DNA of 64,000 nucleotides, taken from positions 12,965,929-13,029,928 of the forward strand of contig CM068541.1 of assembly GCA_035048495.1 (NCBI GenBank), written 5' to 3'. A program made the position numbers and the translations under genes. This stretch comes from Euptelea pleiosperma (taxonomy: Eukaryota > Streptophyta > Magnoliopsida > Ranunculales > Eupteleaceae). This document shows positions 43,166 through 64,000 of the stretch, piece by piece. Within the stretch, counting starts at the first letter, position 1; the number at the start of each line of letters is the position of its first letter. Below the pieces are notes generated by a model. That model was given only the letters and a program-made list of their open reading frames with translations. It was not told where the DNA came from and did no database searches.

Positions 43166-44731
43166 GTACGTTCTCTATTCTTATAAAGAGATACAGCTTT
43201 TCAGTTATTTTGTTGGTTATTTGACAGTTGGTGGTTCTGTTCTTTCAATGTCACATTAGGGATTATTTCTTTACTTTCTTCAATTGCATCAGCTGCTTCT
43301 GTGTCACAGTTTTTTGGGTTTCTATTGTTTTCTTTCACCATCTAAACATGGAGAAAATTAAACAAAGAAAGAACGACAATCACACAAGAAAAACAAACAA
43401 ACTTATTTGGTTGAATTCTCAAATGTTGGAGAATTCAATCTAGGAATTTTTTAATTGATAGATAAACACTGTTCAACCAACTTAAGCTCCGCACTCAAAA
43501 CCCTAAACAGTAAAATGGGTTTCTGAATTTGATATTGGAGTAGATTGAATTTCTTGTTCAATTGATGTATTCTAGACTATAATTTGTAATTCGCTGCGTT
43601 TATTAAGTTTAAAGAATCCGCGTTAGCATTGTTTGGTGGGAGAATAAGGGTTTGTTTCGATTGCGGATGTTAACTCCTTGGAGTTGAATTTCAGTTGTTT
43701 GGCTAACAGATAAGAATTTGGATTCTCAGAAGGGTATTTATCTTCTCATTAGGCTGAGAAACCCACTAATTTTTGTCGGCCAAAGACAACCTCACGCTCT
43801 CCATTGGACTCCGTGGTTCTTTTTCAATAATTCCATCACTTTGGATCTGGGTCTTGGTTACATAACTGGAATAAGATTTATAAGCCTTGGGCTTGGAGAA
43901 TTAGAACTCTTCCCTTTAGGAAGTTTCCATTCTATTTTCTGTAGTTTCTATGTTTATTGATCCAAAGAGAGGCAACTCGAATCACTTATTAGTTCACAAA
44001 GTGAGCATAAGCATAGAGACTGGTTAGGATCTATGTTACCTGGGTATGGGTATGAGTCCAGGTGTCAGACTTGCACAACCTCTAACTCTTAGGGTACTTT
44101 GACTTGCCTATAGTTGTTAATTTGTTATCATCATAATTTTATTAATTTTTTTCAAATTTTAAAATCCTTTCATGCTTTTTTGATTGTTATTATAATTTAT
44201 AGAATACTTGGGGACGGCTAGCCCATATCCAACACGGTTTCCATATCCATACTCTTGTTGTGTTTTGTCGACATAGGTACCTTGGGGGTTTTGAAGTATC
44301 CGGGTAACATAGGTTAGGATTGGCAGGCGTGGCAGGTTCCATTCACTAATTTTAACTTTCAATCTACTTGGTCATCCGGTGATATGCTGTTTCTTGTGCC
44401 TTTCTTTTATAACTTTTGATCTAGATGCCACCCTGACTTCCTTGATTGTTCATGTACAATATCCTTCCCTGAAATTGCTGTTGAGATTTTTTACTGTTCT
44501 CATAATATATGGTGTTCCCTGTTAACCAGACTAGTTTTTTATCCATAAATTACTCATATTGTTTTTGACCATTCTTGTTCAACCTTTTGCTAGGAGTTCT
44601 ACCATTCTGATTTTTTTTTTTTCGTTTATTAATGTTAATAGTTTTCTCACAGCTCAGATCTCTGTTCTTGTTGGATTTCCTATTTATGTCGGACTTGGAT
44701 TTTCACTTTTTCTTCGTGTCCTTTTGTCCAG
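43166..44731 (+). other. Leader (5'UTR) intron of the FTSH2-type gene
   Basis: It runs from GTACGTTC at 43166 to a probable acceptor TTTTGTCCAG at 44731 (GCAAG at 44752 is an alternative). It contains a MITE (44024-44318) and no coding frame of note. Confidence 0.55.
44024..44318. mobile_element. MITE-like element in the leader intron of the FTSH2-type gene
   Basis: Inverted ends 'ttaggatctatgttacctgg' and 'ccgggtaacataggttagga', with internal 'gggtatgggtatgagtccag' and 'tccatatccatactcttg'. Target duplication not clear. Confidence 0.5.
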
Positions 44732-44774
44732 TACTGCTTTCCTGCTCCGCAAGCTCTGGTGCATTATAATATAA

Positions 44775-54333
<9,559 letters not shown>

Positions 54334-54592
54334 ATAGGACAAAGTCATACTGCAAATTTCATTTACAGGCAGTCGTACACCTGCATTGATCTCCAGTTGA
54401 TCCACTTAGTCCATCCTCGACGTGCGGATTTGACGTATAATCTGTATAATCTTTTGCCAGTTTAGATAGTTGTAAGTGCACACATCAACTATTGCATTGT
54501 TCACTTCTATGCTGCATTGTAAAAGGGGTATTTGTAGAGGAGATCAAGTATCTCCCTATCTTTTCGCTATTTGTGTGTGTGTGTGTGTGTGT
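54334..54592 (+). other. 3'UTR and downstream flank of the FTSH2-type gene
   Basis: Non-coding DNA after the TAA at 54331-54333. No canonical AATAAA is seen; T-rich words around 54440-54480 could serve in 3' end formation. Confidence 0.4.
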
Positions 54593-54626
54593 GGGTGGGT
54601 GGGTGGGTGGGTGGCGGGGGGGGGGG
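54593..54626 (+). repeat. G-rich tract with G-quadruplex potential after a (GT)n run
   Basis: A (GT)n stretch (about 54571-54592) runs into GGGT repeated five times and then a G homopolymer of ten. At least four GGG runs with one-base loops are present on the plus strand, 260 bp after the FTSH2-type stop codon. Confidence 0.85.
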
Positions 54627-54628
54627 TT

Positions 54629-54959
54629 GCGCACTCTGTCTCCGCTAAACCCCGTTGAACCTTTGATGTACATTGTTACACCTCCCACCAACAGCTTAAG
54701 CTTTTAGAGTACAGTGTTTGTCATCATGGTATCAGAGCGGGCCATCCACTGACATGTGCTCTATTGATCACCGCGCCACCTTTCCGGGGGCGCACTCTGT
54801 CTCTGCTAAACCCCGTTGAACCTTTGATGTACATTGTTACACCTCCCACCAACAGCTTAAGCAGCTTAAGCTTTTAGAGTACAGTGTTTGTCATCATGGT
54901 ATCAGAGCGGGCCATCCACTGACATGTGCTCTATTGATCACCGCGCCACCTTTCCGGCG
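54629..54959 (+). repeat. 161-bp tandem duplication spanning an LTR end and primer-binding site
   Basis: Copy 1 is 54629-54789 and copy 2 54790-54959; copy 2 has an extra 'cagcttaag'. Each has '...gtttgtcatca' followed by TGGTATCAGAGCGGGCC, a tRNA-Met-type primer-binding site. This looks like LTR-plus-leader DNA. Confidence 0.8.
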
Positions 54960-55735
54960 GGCAGCAATGCTACCCGTCTGGCCTACACCGCCTCCTTATT
55001 CTCTCCATCTGAAGCCTTCAAAAAAGAGAGAAAGAAGGTTAACCCATTTCTACTTGTTTTTCCATCGGCCATCAACTTAATTCTTTCTTTTATTTTTCTT
55101 ACCATAAAAAAAATCTCATTCTTCCCTTTTCACACCATTGAGGGTCCATCCTTGCTCTGTCAACTTGCATAACACCACGTGCATGCAAGCTCCAATAATC
55201 GATCTCCACCATCATTTAGACATCCATTTGCTGTTGTTGTTTTTGTGTTCCATCAATTCGGCCGTTGCAATCGATGACATCCTTATTTATGATTCAATTG
55301 AAGGCCATCACTCTGGTAGGATCTACCATCCATAATTGTTGTTCATCATCTATCCCCATTATCATCATTCACATCTATGTTTCCCTCCTTCCACCGCCAA
55401 CAACACCATTCATCACCATTCACTGGTGGTGCCACCCCAACTAGTCATCTACGGCCACCCTTCATTAAAAAAAATGAAGTTGCCAAACAGACCGTTGCTA
55501 TCGCTGACATCATCACCACACAGAACCACCATTCGGCATCTCTTTTGCGCCATTGTCGTTGAGCTGGATGCAGTCCCCATGCTCACCACCACCACCACCC
55601 ACACCCACATAAGGTGTTTTATTCTGAGACTTTTCAAAGCCCAAGCCCGTGAGGTCCAAAAGAGGCCAATTTCTTCTACTCAAGGACTCCTAGAACTTAA
55701 GCAGTCCCCATGCTCACCACCACCACCACCACTCA

Positions 55736-55774
<39 letters not shown>

Positions 55775-55890
55775 GGTGTTTTATTCTGAGACTTTTCAAA
55801 GCCCAAGCCCGTGAGGTCCAAAAGGGCCCCAATTTCTTCTACTTTAGGACTCATAGAACTTGAGCCCATAAGGCACAACGATGCCCACAT
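54960..55890 (+). mobile_element. Internal fragment of a non-autonomous LTR element
   Basis: It follows the primer-binding sites at 54729 and 54898 and contains His/Pro/Thr-rich low-complexity frames. Twice (55610-55690 and 55775-55865) it carries a segment 'acttttcaaagcccaagccc' related to 36718-36780 in the element 35458..37358. A (CA)n run is at 55739-55772. No gag or pol. Confidence 0.6.
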
Positions 55891-55899
55891 CATTCAAGT

Positions 55900-56480
55900 T
55901 TATCAATCAATTCTAGTTTGTATCATTTACCACGTAGATGACATCATGGTTTTTGTCAGGGGTCAATAGCAGAATTTAAGAAGTGCTTAGCAGATTCTCA
56001 GCCATGGCAGATATAACATTAAATAATAAAAAGTCTTCTATATTTCACTCTGCTAAACCATCTGCTCCAAAAGCTAAAATTTGTCAAATTTTTGGGTTTG
56101 AGGAAATGTTTAAAGTTAATTTGTTAGGCTTCCCTTAATAACCTCTAGGTTATTGCTAGATGGTCGGTGGCCCATAGTGGACCGCATTTAGGCAAGAGTG
56201 CAATGATGGAAACGAAAAACTTAAAGATGTGTATGGCTAGATTGCAGGCATAGATTTTCTTCCATGGTCCATGTGTGTATGGCTGAAAAGTTCAGAAGGG
56301 GTTGGTTTCTATGATTCATGAGATTAGTTTGTGTGCAACTACTTACTATATATGGGATGAAAGGGAATATGCAGTTTTTTAGTAGCAAATACGGAGAATT
56401 TCATCTACTTAAAAACAAGACGGAGTTGAATGGATCGTCAAGGTGCATCCCAAGTAGGAAGTAGAAAATGAGCCTTGCAG
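55900..56480 (+). mobile_element. LINE reverse-transcriptase relic
   Basis: In shifting frames the plus strand gives YHVDDIMVFVRG (the F/Y-x-DD catalytic motif of LINE RTs). Then follow SIAEFKKCLADFSAMADITL, NNKKSSIFHSA, QIFGFEE and VNLLGFP-LITSRLLLD, the usual order of motifs in plant LINE-1 RTs. Stops and frame changes are frequent. Confidence 0.6.
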
Positions 56481-56559
56481 CAGCCAGCAGAAGATCCTCT
56501 TTAAGTAGGGTTTCAATATCAGGCTGGAACCAAAAAGTGATTAAACGGTGTCAACTGTA

Positions 56560-57090
56560 TGCTCCCACCCAGTTTTGGTTTTGCTCTCAATACGGATCCA
56601 TAATAGGCTTGGGCAGTTGAGTGTCAAGATAACCAATTTACTTTATGAGCTGAGAGGTTTGAGTAAGCTTAAAGGTTATCTTAAGTGCTTACCAAAAAAC
56701 ACTTAATATGTGAAGTGCTTGAATTAAGCTGTTTTGGCTGTTTGGTAACCATACAAGAAAAGTTTTTGGTAAAAAAATGATTTTTGATGGAAAATACATC
56801 TTACCCCTAAAGTAGTTAAATGCACTAAATACACTGTTGAACTTTTTTTTTTTTGACCTATCTTATTACAATTTTTTTTGTTAATTTGTCAAATGTCCCA
56901 CATGAATTCGTACTGTCAAATTCCTCCATAGATTCAATAATGATTTACAAAAAAATACACATCAGTTCTGTCAAACGACATTATAGTTCCTCAATTAATA
57001 TAACCCAATGATGTTAATAAAAATACACATCAATTGTGTCAAAACATGTTAACCATACAACTAAATTGTATGTTTCTAGTATGAGCTCAG
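56560..57090. other. Intergenic AT-rich DNA
   Basis: Words such as 'aagtgcttaccaaaaaacac' and 'ttttggctgtttggtaacca' suggest a piece of a hAT-like or Tourist-like MITE near 56650-56790, but its ends were not found. Confidence 0.3.
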
Positions 57091-57091
57091 G

Positions 57092-57151
57092 TCAGCGTGA
57101 GTGTCCTTGTATCCCTGGCTTAGGTAACTTCTGCACTTCACTGGAGGGAAC
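57092..57151 (-). CDS. Possible isolated terminal exon (19 codons), unassigned
   Basis: On the minus strand a good acceptor (tttgctttttctaccag) is followed by an in-frame VPSSEVQKLPKPGIQGHSR and a TGA. The composition looks coding, but no upstream partner exon is recognised and the family is unknown. It may be chance. Confidence 0.2.
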   Translation of the reverse strand, partial: VPSSEVQKLPKPGIQGHSR

Positions 57152-57159
57152 CTGGTAGA

Positions 57160-58140
57160 AAAAGCAAAATATAAAAGTTCAGTTCAAGAAATGCGAATAA
57201 ATTGCAACAACAGTATTTTGTAATTATACTGCCAAATTGAGCACTAACACAGAACTGTCATCTACCATATCAATGACCCCATTCTATGAGGTTGCCGAAA
57301 GATTAGGCATTTTGAATCGATTGGCAGGGTAGCTAATTTTATGTAATAACCTATTTGTACAGCTCAAAAGGAGTTCCTTCCACATCGGTTGAACCAAAGG
57401 ATGAACAACAACACTATAAAATGAAACCAAATTTATGCCTTGTACAACCAAAATGAGCTAATATGTAGACATTCATCCGATCACACACATGCCCATCAAC
57501 TTATGCCCATCAACTTAGACCCTACAATCTCTCTATCACTTTTATATGTACCATACCCTAAAATTCACACCAAACAAACGATTTTGGCTATCCAATTAAT
57601 GGAGCTATGAATTACTGACAATATTATTTATCCAATAGGAAGCTATTGATGGATGATCAACATCATGTAATCAATGTGAATTTTAAAGAATGCCATCACA
57701 AGAAGGCATCCTTGGAGGGTCCCGATAAGAGAGAATGTGGGCAATTGTGAGGAGATGTTCTGCACAAACACTGTTTGTAAATTGAATTACACTAATCCTC
57801 AAAAGGCGGCTACTGCACTGCCCAAAAGAATTTTGATTATCAGATGGATAGGATCCCCAGACTAGACAAATACTTTTCAAGCCAGGAGATTGCAAACTGC
57901 CCTCCTGAATTATGCCATTAGGATCCTAGTTTGTGGTTGCAACATGAACAAACATTGGAAATTGATCCTGGTTTGCACCATTGAAACTTGATCCTAGTTG
58001 GGTCCAATAGAAAAGATCAAGTTCCAATGATCCTCCAATGGATTGTCCATCTCTTCCTATTTGCTTCGTAGGAAAGCATAATAGGTACCCAGTTTGAGCT
58101 CCCCTTGTCAAAAACAAGCAATCTCTTGCGCCAACTCATA
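57160..58140. other. Stretch without a recognised gene
   Basis: Two minus-strand frames of 63 and 70 codons (58117..57926 and 57895..57683) lie in sequence and have an ordinary amino-acid mix, but they match no motif I know. No splice logic joins them to the possible exon at 57092-57151. Confidence 0.3.
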
Positions 58141-58179
58141 AAGCTTAGCAAAGTTTCTCACCTGTGAATACGTGGTGCG

Positions 58180-58790
58180 GGAGCATTCAACTACTATAGT
58201 CTGCCGCTACACCGAATCAGTGCTCGATCAAACAAGTGGACCCTATTTTTACTATTTATAGTAAATCTTGAAATTGCTATTTATAGTAAACTGCAATTGA
58301 ACTATTTTTAGATATGTGGGCCCCATGAGGTTTGTTTTTGTTTAATTAGGTTCTTAGTTGAAATTAGATTGTATTCCCAATTAGGATTTTCTTATTGACT
58401 AAATTAGTAGTTGACTTGTATTAGGACTTACTTATTTTAATTTGCTTAGAATTAGGAAGTTCAAATCTATTAGAATTAGGAAACTTCAAGTAGGGAGTCC
58501 TATAAAAGGTGATGTACCTTTTGATTTGAGATATGAAATAATGAATGAAAAAATACAAAATCTCTTTGGAGAAAAAAATGATTAATGAAGAAATAAAAAA
58601 TCTCTTTGGAGAACTCTCCTTTGAAGGGAAACTTGGTGTGAAGATCTTCTCTTGGTGCGAATTAAAGCTAATTCGGTGCGAAGCCGAAGGTATCTTTCTA
58701 TCCCTATCTCCTTCTCTTCTTTCTTATTCTCTCATCTTTCTCCACATTTTTTTTTCCTTTTTGGATCAATTTTGACCTAGAAAATCCAAA
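58180..58790 (+). repeat. LTR-like promoter-containing repeat, type uncertain
   Basis: A TATA-like 'gtcctataaaaggtgatg' at about 58498 and repeated 'gtgcgaa' words (ggtgcgaattaaagctaatt, cggtgcgaagccgaaggta) resemble solo LTRs of plant Gypsy elements. No partner LTR or primer-binding site is seen. Confidence 0.3.
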
Positions 58791-58849
58791 TCATACCATA
58801 GCACTGTGAATAGTGCCGTGTGAATAGTAACCTTCCCTCTTTATTCCCC

Positions 58850-60152
58850 CCAAAAATCGCAGAACGACATCTCGTCTTACGTCAGTAGGTTTGAGATAGA
58901 CTCCCAAACCACCTTCATCGTACGTAGAGACATGAACCCTTTGCTGATCTGAGGTTGCATAAAGTGCAGAAGCCATGACATCACTGTGAGGTTTCCCATA
59001 ACCCATTTCCTGTGAGACATGTCAGTGGTAGCGAGTTCTATACCATCCTCAGTTAAGATATTCGTTATAATCACGTCCTCTGATATACATAAACACAGAC
59101 TTCTTACATTCAAGGTTATTTGTTACATCAACTCGCACTTGTAGTAATGCATAACTGTGTATTATGGTCTCCGTGAGAGCCATGATACAAACCATCCTCA
59201 ACAGATGAAACCTCTGAAGAACTCATCCTAGTGGAAGGCTGAGAAAATTGGAACTGAAGATCGGGAGATCCGAAAAAAGCTGAAATGAAGTTCGGAGGAT
59301 CCCTAGGGGAACAATAAGAGGTGTGGCTAGGGTAAGTAGGCCCAAAAAAATTTATTTTTTGAAAAAATAAAAAACCCAAAAATCTGGCCAGAGAGAGATT
59401 TGGGTATTTTTTGGAAATGAATATCTAACGATCAAAAAAATCCAAAACTAGATTCTGTACATCCCAAAAATCCCTATGAGATGGGGAGCTAGGGTAGAAA
59501 ATCTTGGATCGACGCGTATCTCGAGGAAAAATCAAAATCCAAAATTCATCGATATACGTATTTTTCAGAAGAAAAAAAATTGAAAAAATCCAAGAGAAAG
59601 GGGATGCAATGGACCTCTGATATAACTGATAGCTAAAAACTTACCAGGAATGATAGATCTCTGGTCTTTTTGCTTCAGAAAAGATCCACGAACCTCGCAG
59701 GAATACCCTATGTGATTTGCTCAAAGCTTGCCCAAACTCCGAATACCCACATACTCTTCGTAAATCGTAGTGGTGACTCTAGGGGACAAAAACACATGCC
59801 CTAGAGTAACCATGCTCTGATACCATGTTGTAAACTAGATTGTCACCAGAAGTGTAAGATTGAGAGAGAGATTAGAAGGAGAAGAAGAATAGGGTTTTGA
59901 GGAGAGAAGGGAGTAATTGAACTTAATGTTCAATCTCCTATCAAGTGATAACATATGTTGGGGAAAACCCCTTGTACACATGGTGGGTTAAGTGGGGGAC
60001 CCAACAACCCACAAACTAAGAAAAGAGGGTTCGGGAGTTAAGTGGGTGGGACCCGCACTTAACCCCCAAACATAAATGATACATCCTTCCCACGTGGAGC
60101 AGTGGGGCGTAGCCCACGAAATGCACCTCCACGTGGAGCCCACAATCCAACA
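58850..60152 (-). mobile_element. Ty1/Copia 5' end fragment: LTR, primer-binding site, leader, start of gag
   Basis: On the minus strand an LTR (60152..59826) starts TGTTGGATTGTG and ends GTTTACAACA. It is followed at once by TGGTATCAGAGCATGG (59825 down), then a leader of about 440 bp and a decayed gag (MSSSEVSSVEDG at 59230; then WVMGNLTVMSWLLHFMQPQI near 59010, a match to the gag of the other Copia elements). The body downstream of gag is missing. Confidence 0.75.
59826..60152 (-). repeat. LTR of the Copia fragment
   Basis: 327 bp, TG..CA ends, directly followed by a tRNA-Met primer-binding site on the minus strand. It contains repeated 'cacgtggag' and 'ttaagtg(g)gtggg' words. Confidence 0.7.
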
Positions 60153-60228
60153 ATCCCAACGTTAATATGTTCTTGATATTCTCGATGAGAGATTTATTTT
60201 GGGGTCAAAACTAGTTGATACTCCAATG

Positions 60229-63200
60229 TGTTATCATATACGTATTTAGTCGTATTTTCCATGTAAATGGTAGTTTTGTAAATATATCTCAGTATGAGGG
60301 GTATATTTGTCCATGTAAGATGTTCTCCATATAAATAAAAGTTTTAAAGTCATGTGACCTAAGCATGACATCCCTGCTGTAAGTTTTCCTACTAGTGAGT
60401 TTTTTTGTCCTTTTTTGTTCATCTTGCTTTTTTATCCTTATAACGCCTTTATAGCCTGGTTTATTGATTCATTTAAGTTCATTTTGGCCATGGAACCCTA
60501 TTGGATCCACTCAGTCCATTCCATGGAGTATTGAGAGTGGAGTCGGAAAAAAAAACCATATAGTTATCGTCAAGACTTTTTTTGGGCCACAATAGGGTGT
60601 TGCCACCCCATCTAAGGCTCTTCTCAGGCTTCTAGCACTATTTGATCCTGTTGGTGATTATTGTTCCCCCTTTCTTGTTCCTATACCTGTTCATGGTGTT
60701 TGCCTTCATTGGTGCTTCATTTTACGCCCCAACTCCCATTGTTTTGGCTTCTTTTAGCCTATAGTTGCCCTCCTACTGTTCGAGTGTTCTACAGCCTGTG
60801 TATGTACATGATTTGCTATTTCATAGCCTCTTCCACACCTCTCATGTAGCTATGACTACTCCAGAAGGTCCTTTGGGGCCCATTGTGAGCACGGAAGCTA
60901 CCTCCAGCAGTGTCGGAGGGCCTATGGTGCATCACATGGCACTTGAAAACCCTGGATTACAGATCATCACAGTGAAATTGGATGGAAAAAATTATTTGGA
61001 ATGGTCCCAGGCAGTCAGGATGTTTATAGCAGTCGTGGGAAGATGGATCATATCACCGGTCGTGTTGTTGAGCCTGTATCGATCGAGGATCCTTTGTATG
61101 AGAGATGGGAGACTGAGAACCTCACAGTTATGTCTTGGCTCCTCAACTCCATGTATCCCCACATCAGTCGGGGCTTCCTATTCTTGCGCACTGCCCAAGA
61201 GGTTTGTGAAATTGCTCGCAAGACATACTCTCAGCTACAGAACATTGGTCGGGCCTTCCAACTAAAACAGAGCATCTCTCGTCTTCATCGGGGCGAGATG
61301 TCCATCTCTTATTACTTTGCTAATATTAGGAGCATGTCGTAGGAATTGGATTACTATCATGCCTTCTATCCATCCAGCGTAGAGAATATCGACAATTATC
61401 AGAAGCTTGTGGAAAAGAGTTGGATCTTTGAGTTTCTTTCAGGGATCAACTGAGTACGAGCTAGCCAGGGTTCAGATCCTCAGCAACCATGTTGCTCTGC
61501 CTTCTCTCAGTGAGGTGTATTCCTATGGTCAGAATGAGAGTCGACGGAGTGCTATGGCCCCACCTCCTGCTCCAGAGCAATCAGCGCTTGTCACATCCTC
61601 TCCGACACATGATTAATCTGTTCTTTGCTTCAGCATCTTAGCCTCAGCACTTTCAGAGGAACATGTCCTTTCAGCTTTCCACTCAGTCGTATGCTCCTCC
61701 TGCTAGGAAGTCCTCTTCTAGGAAAAGGCCCAAGTGTGACCATTGTGGTCGACTCGGGCATGTCAAGTGTTGGATCTTACATGGCTGTCCTCCTCGCTTC
61801 ATCCAGCCAAGCTTCATGGTGCTCACTCTGCCAGCTTGGATACTTTTGTGACTACACCAGGCCATCATCTACCGAGTCCTTCTACCACTCATACGGCTTC
61901 ACCAGCTCCTGTGTCAGCGTTAGAGATTAAAACCCTTTCGGTGTGTACTGGCACAGCTAGATGGTCCTTCTGCCACTCCATCTACCTCTTTTGCACAGTC
62001 AAGTACCATTAGTACTGCTCATCATGTGTTTGCTCCTTCACCAAGTCCCACCTGAATCGATCGATTCAGGTGCCTTGGAGCACATGATGGGTATGTCTTG
62101 TTTTCCACTTATTCCATTTGTTCTGGTTGTGTAAGGTTAAGATTGTTGATGGGACTTTATCTTGTGTCTAGGAAAGGGAATCTTCTCTCTTCCCAACTTC
62201 CTTTGTCTTATATATTACATGTTCCTAAATTTACATCCAATCTCTTGTATGTTAGTGCCCTAACTCGGAAGTTGAATTGCAGTGTTACATTTCCTTCGAC
62301 TTGTGTCTTTCAGGACCTGGAGACGAGGAGAACGATTGGAATTGGATGTGAGGCTGATGTCATGTACCTTCTAGATGGACAACCTTTTGAGTCTGGATTC
62401 TGTGTTACGTTAGCATGCTCGTCTAGGACATATCTCTTTCTAGTACTTGAAGTTGTTATTTCCTGCTTTATTTGTTTCTGTTTGCTTTTCCAAACCGCAT
62501 TGTGAGACGTGTGAGCTCTCCAAGCATTGTCAATCTACTTATCCTTCCAGAGTTAATAGATGTTTTATTCCTTTTGATATCATGCACTCTGATGTGTGGG
62601 GAACTGCCCTTGTTACTTTAATTTTTGGTTTTTATTATTTTGTTACCTTTGTGGATGATACTCAGTGTACATGAGTATATCTCATGAAAACCAAAGATAA
62701 AGTTCATTCCATCTTCCAAGGTTTTCATAAGATGATCCAGACCCAATACGGTGCTTCCATCAAGGTCTTTCGGTCTAACCAAAGTGGTGAGTATATGTTT
62801 GGAGGTCTCTAACATTATTTTTTGGACCATGGGATTTGTTACCAAAACTCTTGTACCTACACACCTCAGTAGAATGGTGTTGCTGAGAGAAAAATGGGCC
62901 ATCTGACTGAAGTGGCTCGTTCTCTTTTGATCGACTCCAATGTCCCCAAGTCCTATTGGTCTGATGTTGTTTTGACTGTGGCCTACCTGACTAATCGGAT
63001 GCCTTCTCGTGTGCTAAATTTCAAGTCTCCATATCATGTACTACTTCCAAGCCTATTTCTATTCGCAGTTCCTCGTATTTTTGGCTGTCGGCTTTGTCCA
63101 CATTTTGGGTCCCCATCGTACCAAACTGGACCCAAAGGCTTTTAAATGTGTTCATTGGCAATTCTTCCACTCACAAAGGATATCAGTGTTACCACCCATT

Positions 63201-64000
63201 GTCTGAGAAAAAGTTTGTTTCTATGGATATCACTTTCCGCGAGGAAGCTTCTTTTTTCTCCCCTACCTCTCTTCAAGGGGAGAGCAGTAGTAATGAGAGG
63301 TCTGTATCATGGAATGTTCCTCTTCCTGCTATTTCCCTATCTCCACTCTAGTGCTCGAGAGGTCTCAGCTTGCTCAACCTACAATTGCGACTGATAGTGG
63401 TCTTAGAGCTCAGGGGAGCTTAAAGTCTATAGTAGAATGGGGAAAGCCACAATTGATCCAGTACCAATTGTACCATCTTGGATCCAAGAAATATTTCTTC
63501 TTCTATACATGTTCCGTCTTCCTCTACTAATGTCTGTGCTTCTGATCATCTTTCCATTACTTTGAGAAAGGGCATTAGGAGTTGTATTCAACATCCTTTG
63601 AGCAACTTTGTTTCGTCGGAGGTTTTGTCTCCATCGTACGAGGCTTTTGTCACATCCGTTTCTACTATATTCATATTCTCTCTTCTGTGGTAGAAGGGTT
63701 AGAGCACCCTAGATGGAGAGCTGCTATAGTAGAAGAGATGAGTGCCTTGGACAAGAATAGAACATGGGAGCTAGTCTATTTGCTAAAAGGCAACCTGTTG
63801 GTTGCAAAATGGGTGTTTCCAGTGAATTACAAGGCAAATGGATTAGTTGAGAATTACAAGGGTAGATTGATAGCCAAGGGATACACCCAGACATATGGGA
63901 TTGATTACGTGGAGACCTTTGCAGCAATGGCTAAGATGAACTCCCTAAGGGTGTTATTGTCTTTGGCAGCAAACCAAGCATAGCCTTTGCATCAGTTGGA
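60229..64000 (+). mobile_element. Older Ty1/Copia relic of the same family as 926-6574, cut by the window end
   Basis: The diverged 5' LTR starts TGTTATCATATACGTA at 60229 and keeps 'gaggggtatatttgtc' and 'gtgacctaagca' (to about 60390). The body follows gag, protease, integrase and RT of 1913..6337 in order. No clear primer-binding site is found. Confidence 0.9.
60852..64000 (+). pseudogene. Decayed Copia gag-pol, partial
   Basis: Starting at ATG 60852 (MTTPEGPLGPIVSTE), the frame follows the intact polyprotein of the first element but shifts near 61040. It is also hit by stops, for example TAG at 61337-61339 and in the integrase near 62870 where the intact copy has Gln. The zinc knuckle has lost residues (CDHCGRLGHVKC, CX2CX4HX2C instead of HX4C), and the protease motif region is shifted. 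Integrase (HSDVWG near 62590) and RT (KGYTQTYGIDYVETFAAMAK near 63880) are still readable. The end of pol is outside the window. Confidence 0.92.

Noticed and set aside
55739..55772. CRISPR-like or other ordered array
   Set aside because: It is a simple (CA)n microsatellite; no spaced repeats of CRISPR type exist in the window, as expected for plant DNA.

Overview
This window is nuclear DNA of a flowering plant. It shows spliceosomal introns with GT..AG borders, two genes of plant-type families (a STICHEL-like AAA protein and a thylakoid FtsH protease) and a third matching the short plant form of the UBTD family, plus a heavy load of Ty1/Copia, LINE-1, RTE, TRIM, PIF/Harbinger and hAT elements. 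Introns of 4 to 11 kb swollen by nested transposons point to a woody or early-diverging lineage, but the species cannot be fixed from the sequence.

Three host genes are supported. (1) A STICHEL-like AAA/DNA-polymerase-III-gamma-like gene on the minus strand: its first coding exon is 9353..7296, its TATA box and 5' leader lie near 10365..9354, and its C-terminal exons are not in the window. The intron after the first coding exon holds an almost pristine 5.65 kb Copia element (926..6574) and the end of a LINE (1..540). (2) A complete four-exon UBTD-type (ubiquitin-binding-domain) gene on the minus strand, 33786..18374, encoding only 114 residues over 15.4 kb. Its exons are 37, 123, 120 and 65 nt and are too short to show up as ordinary ORFs; they were recovered from splice sites and family motifs. 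(3) A complete four-exon chloroplast FTSH2/VAR2-type metalloprotease gene on the plus strand, 44775..54333, 694 residues, with a 7.2 kb second coding intron that hosts a Copia relic carrying a hAT MITE.

Region by region: 1-7.3 kb, LINE relic and young Copia in the STICHEL-like intron. 7.3-10.4 kb, STICHEL-like exon, leader and promoter. 10.4-18.3 kb, intergenic DNA with several foldback MITE families. 18.4-33.8 kb, UBTD gene with LINE, RTE, SINE, LTR, TRIM and nested Tourist-like MITE insertions in its introns. 34-42.5 kb, intergenic DNA with MITEs, two small non-autonomous LTR elements and a 2.1 kb TTA-flanked TIR element. 42.7-54.4 kb, FTSH2-type promoter, 5'UTR intron and gene. 54.5-64 kb, a G-rich tract, LTR fragments, a LINE relic, and two old Copia relics lying back to back; the last runs off the window.

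No new gene system was found. The informative content is the exon recovery of the UBTD gene and a well-preserved record of nested transposition, with many target-site duplications and one occupied/empty site pair inside the window.
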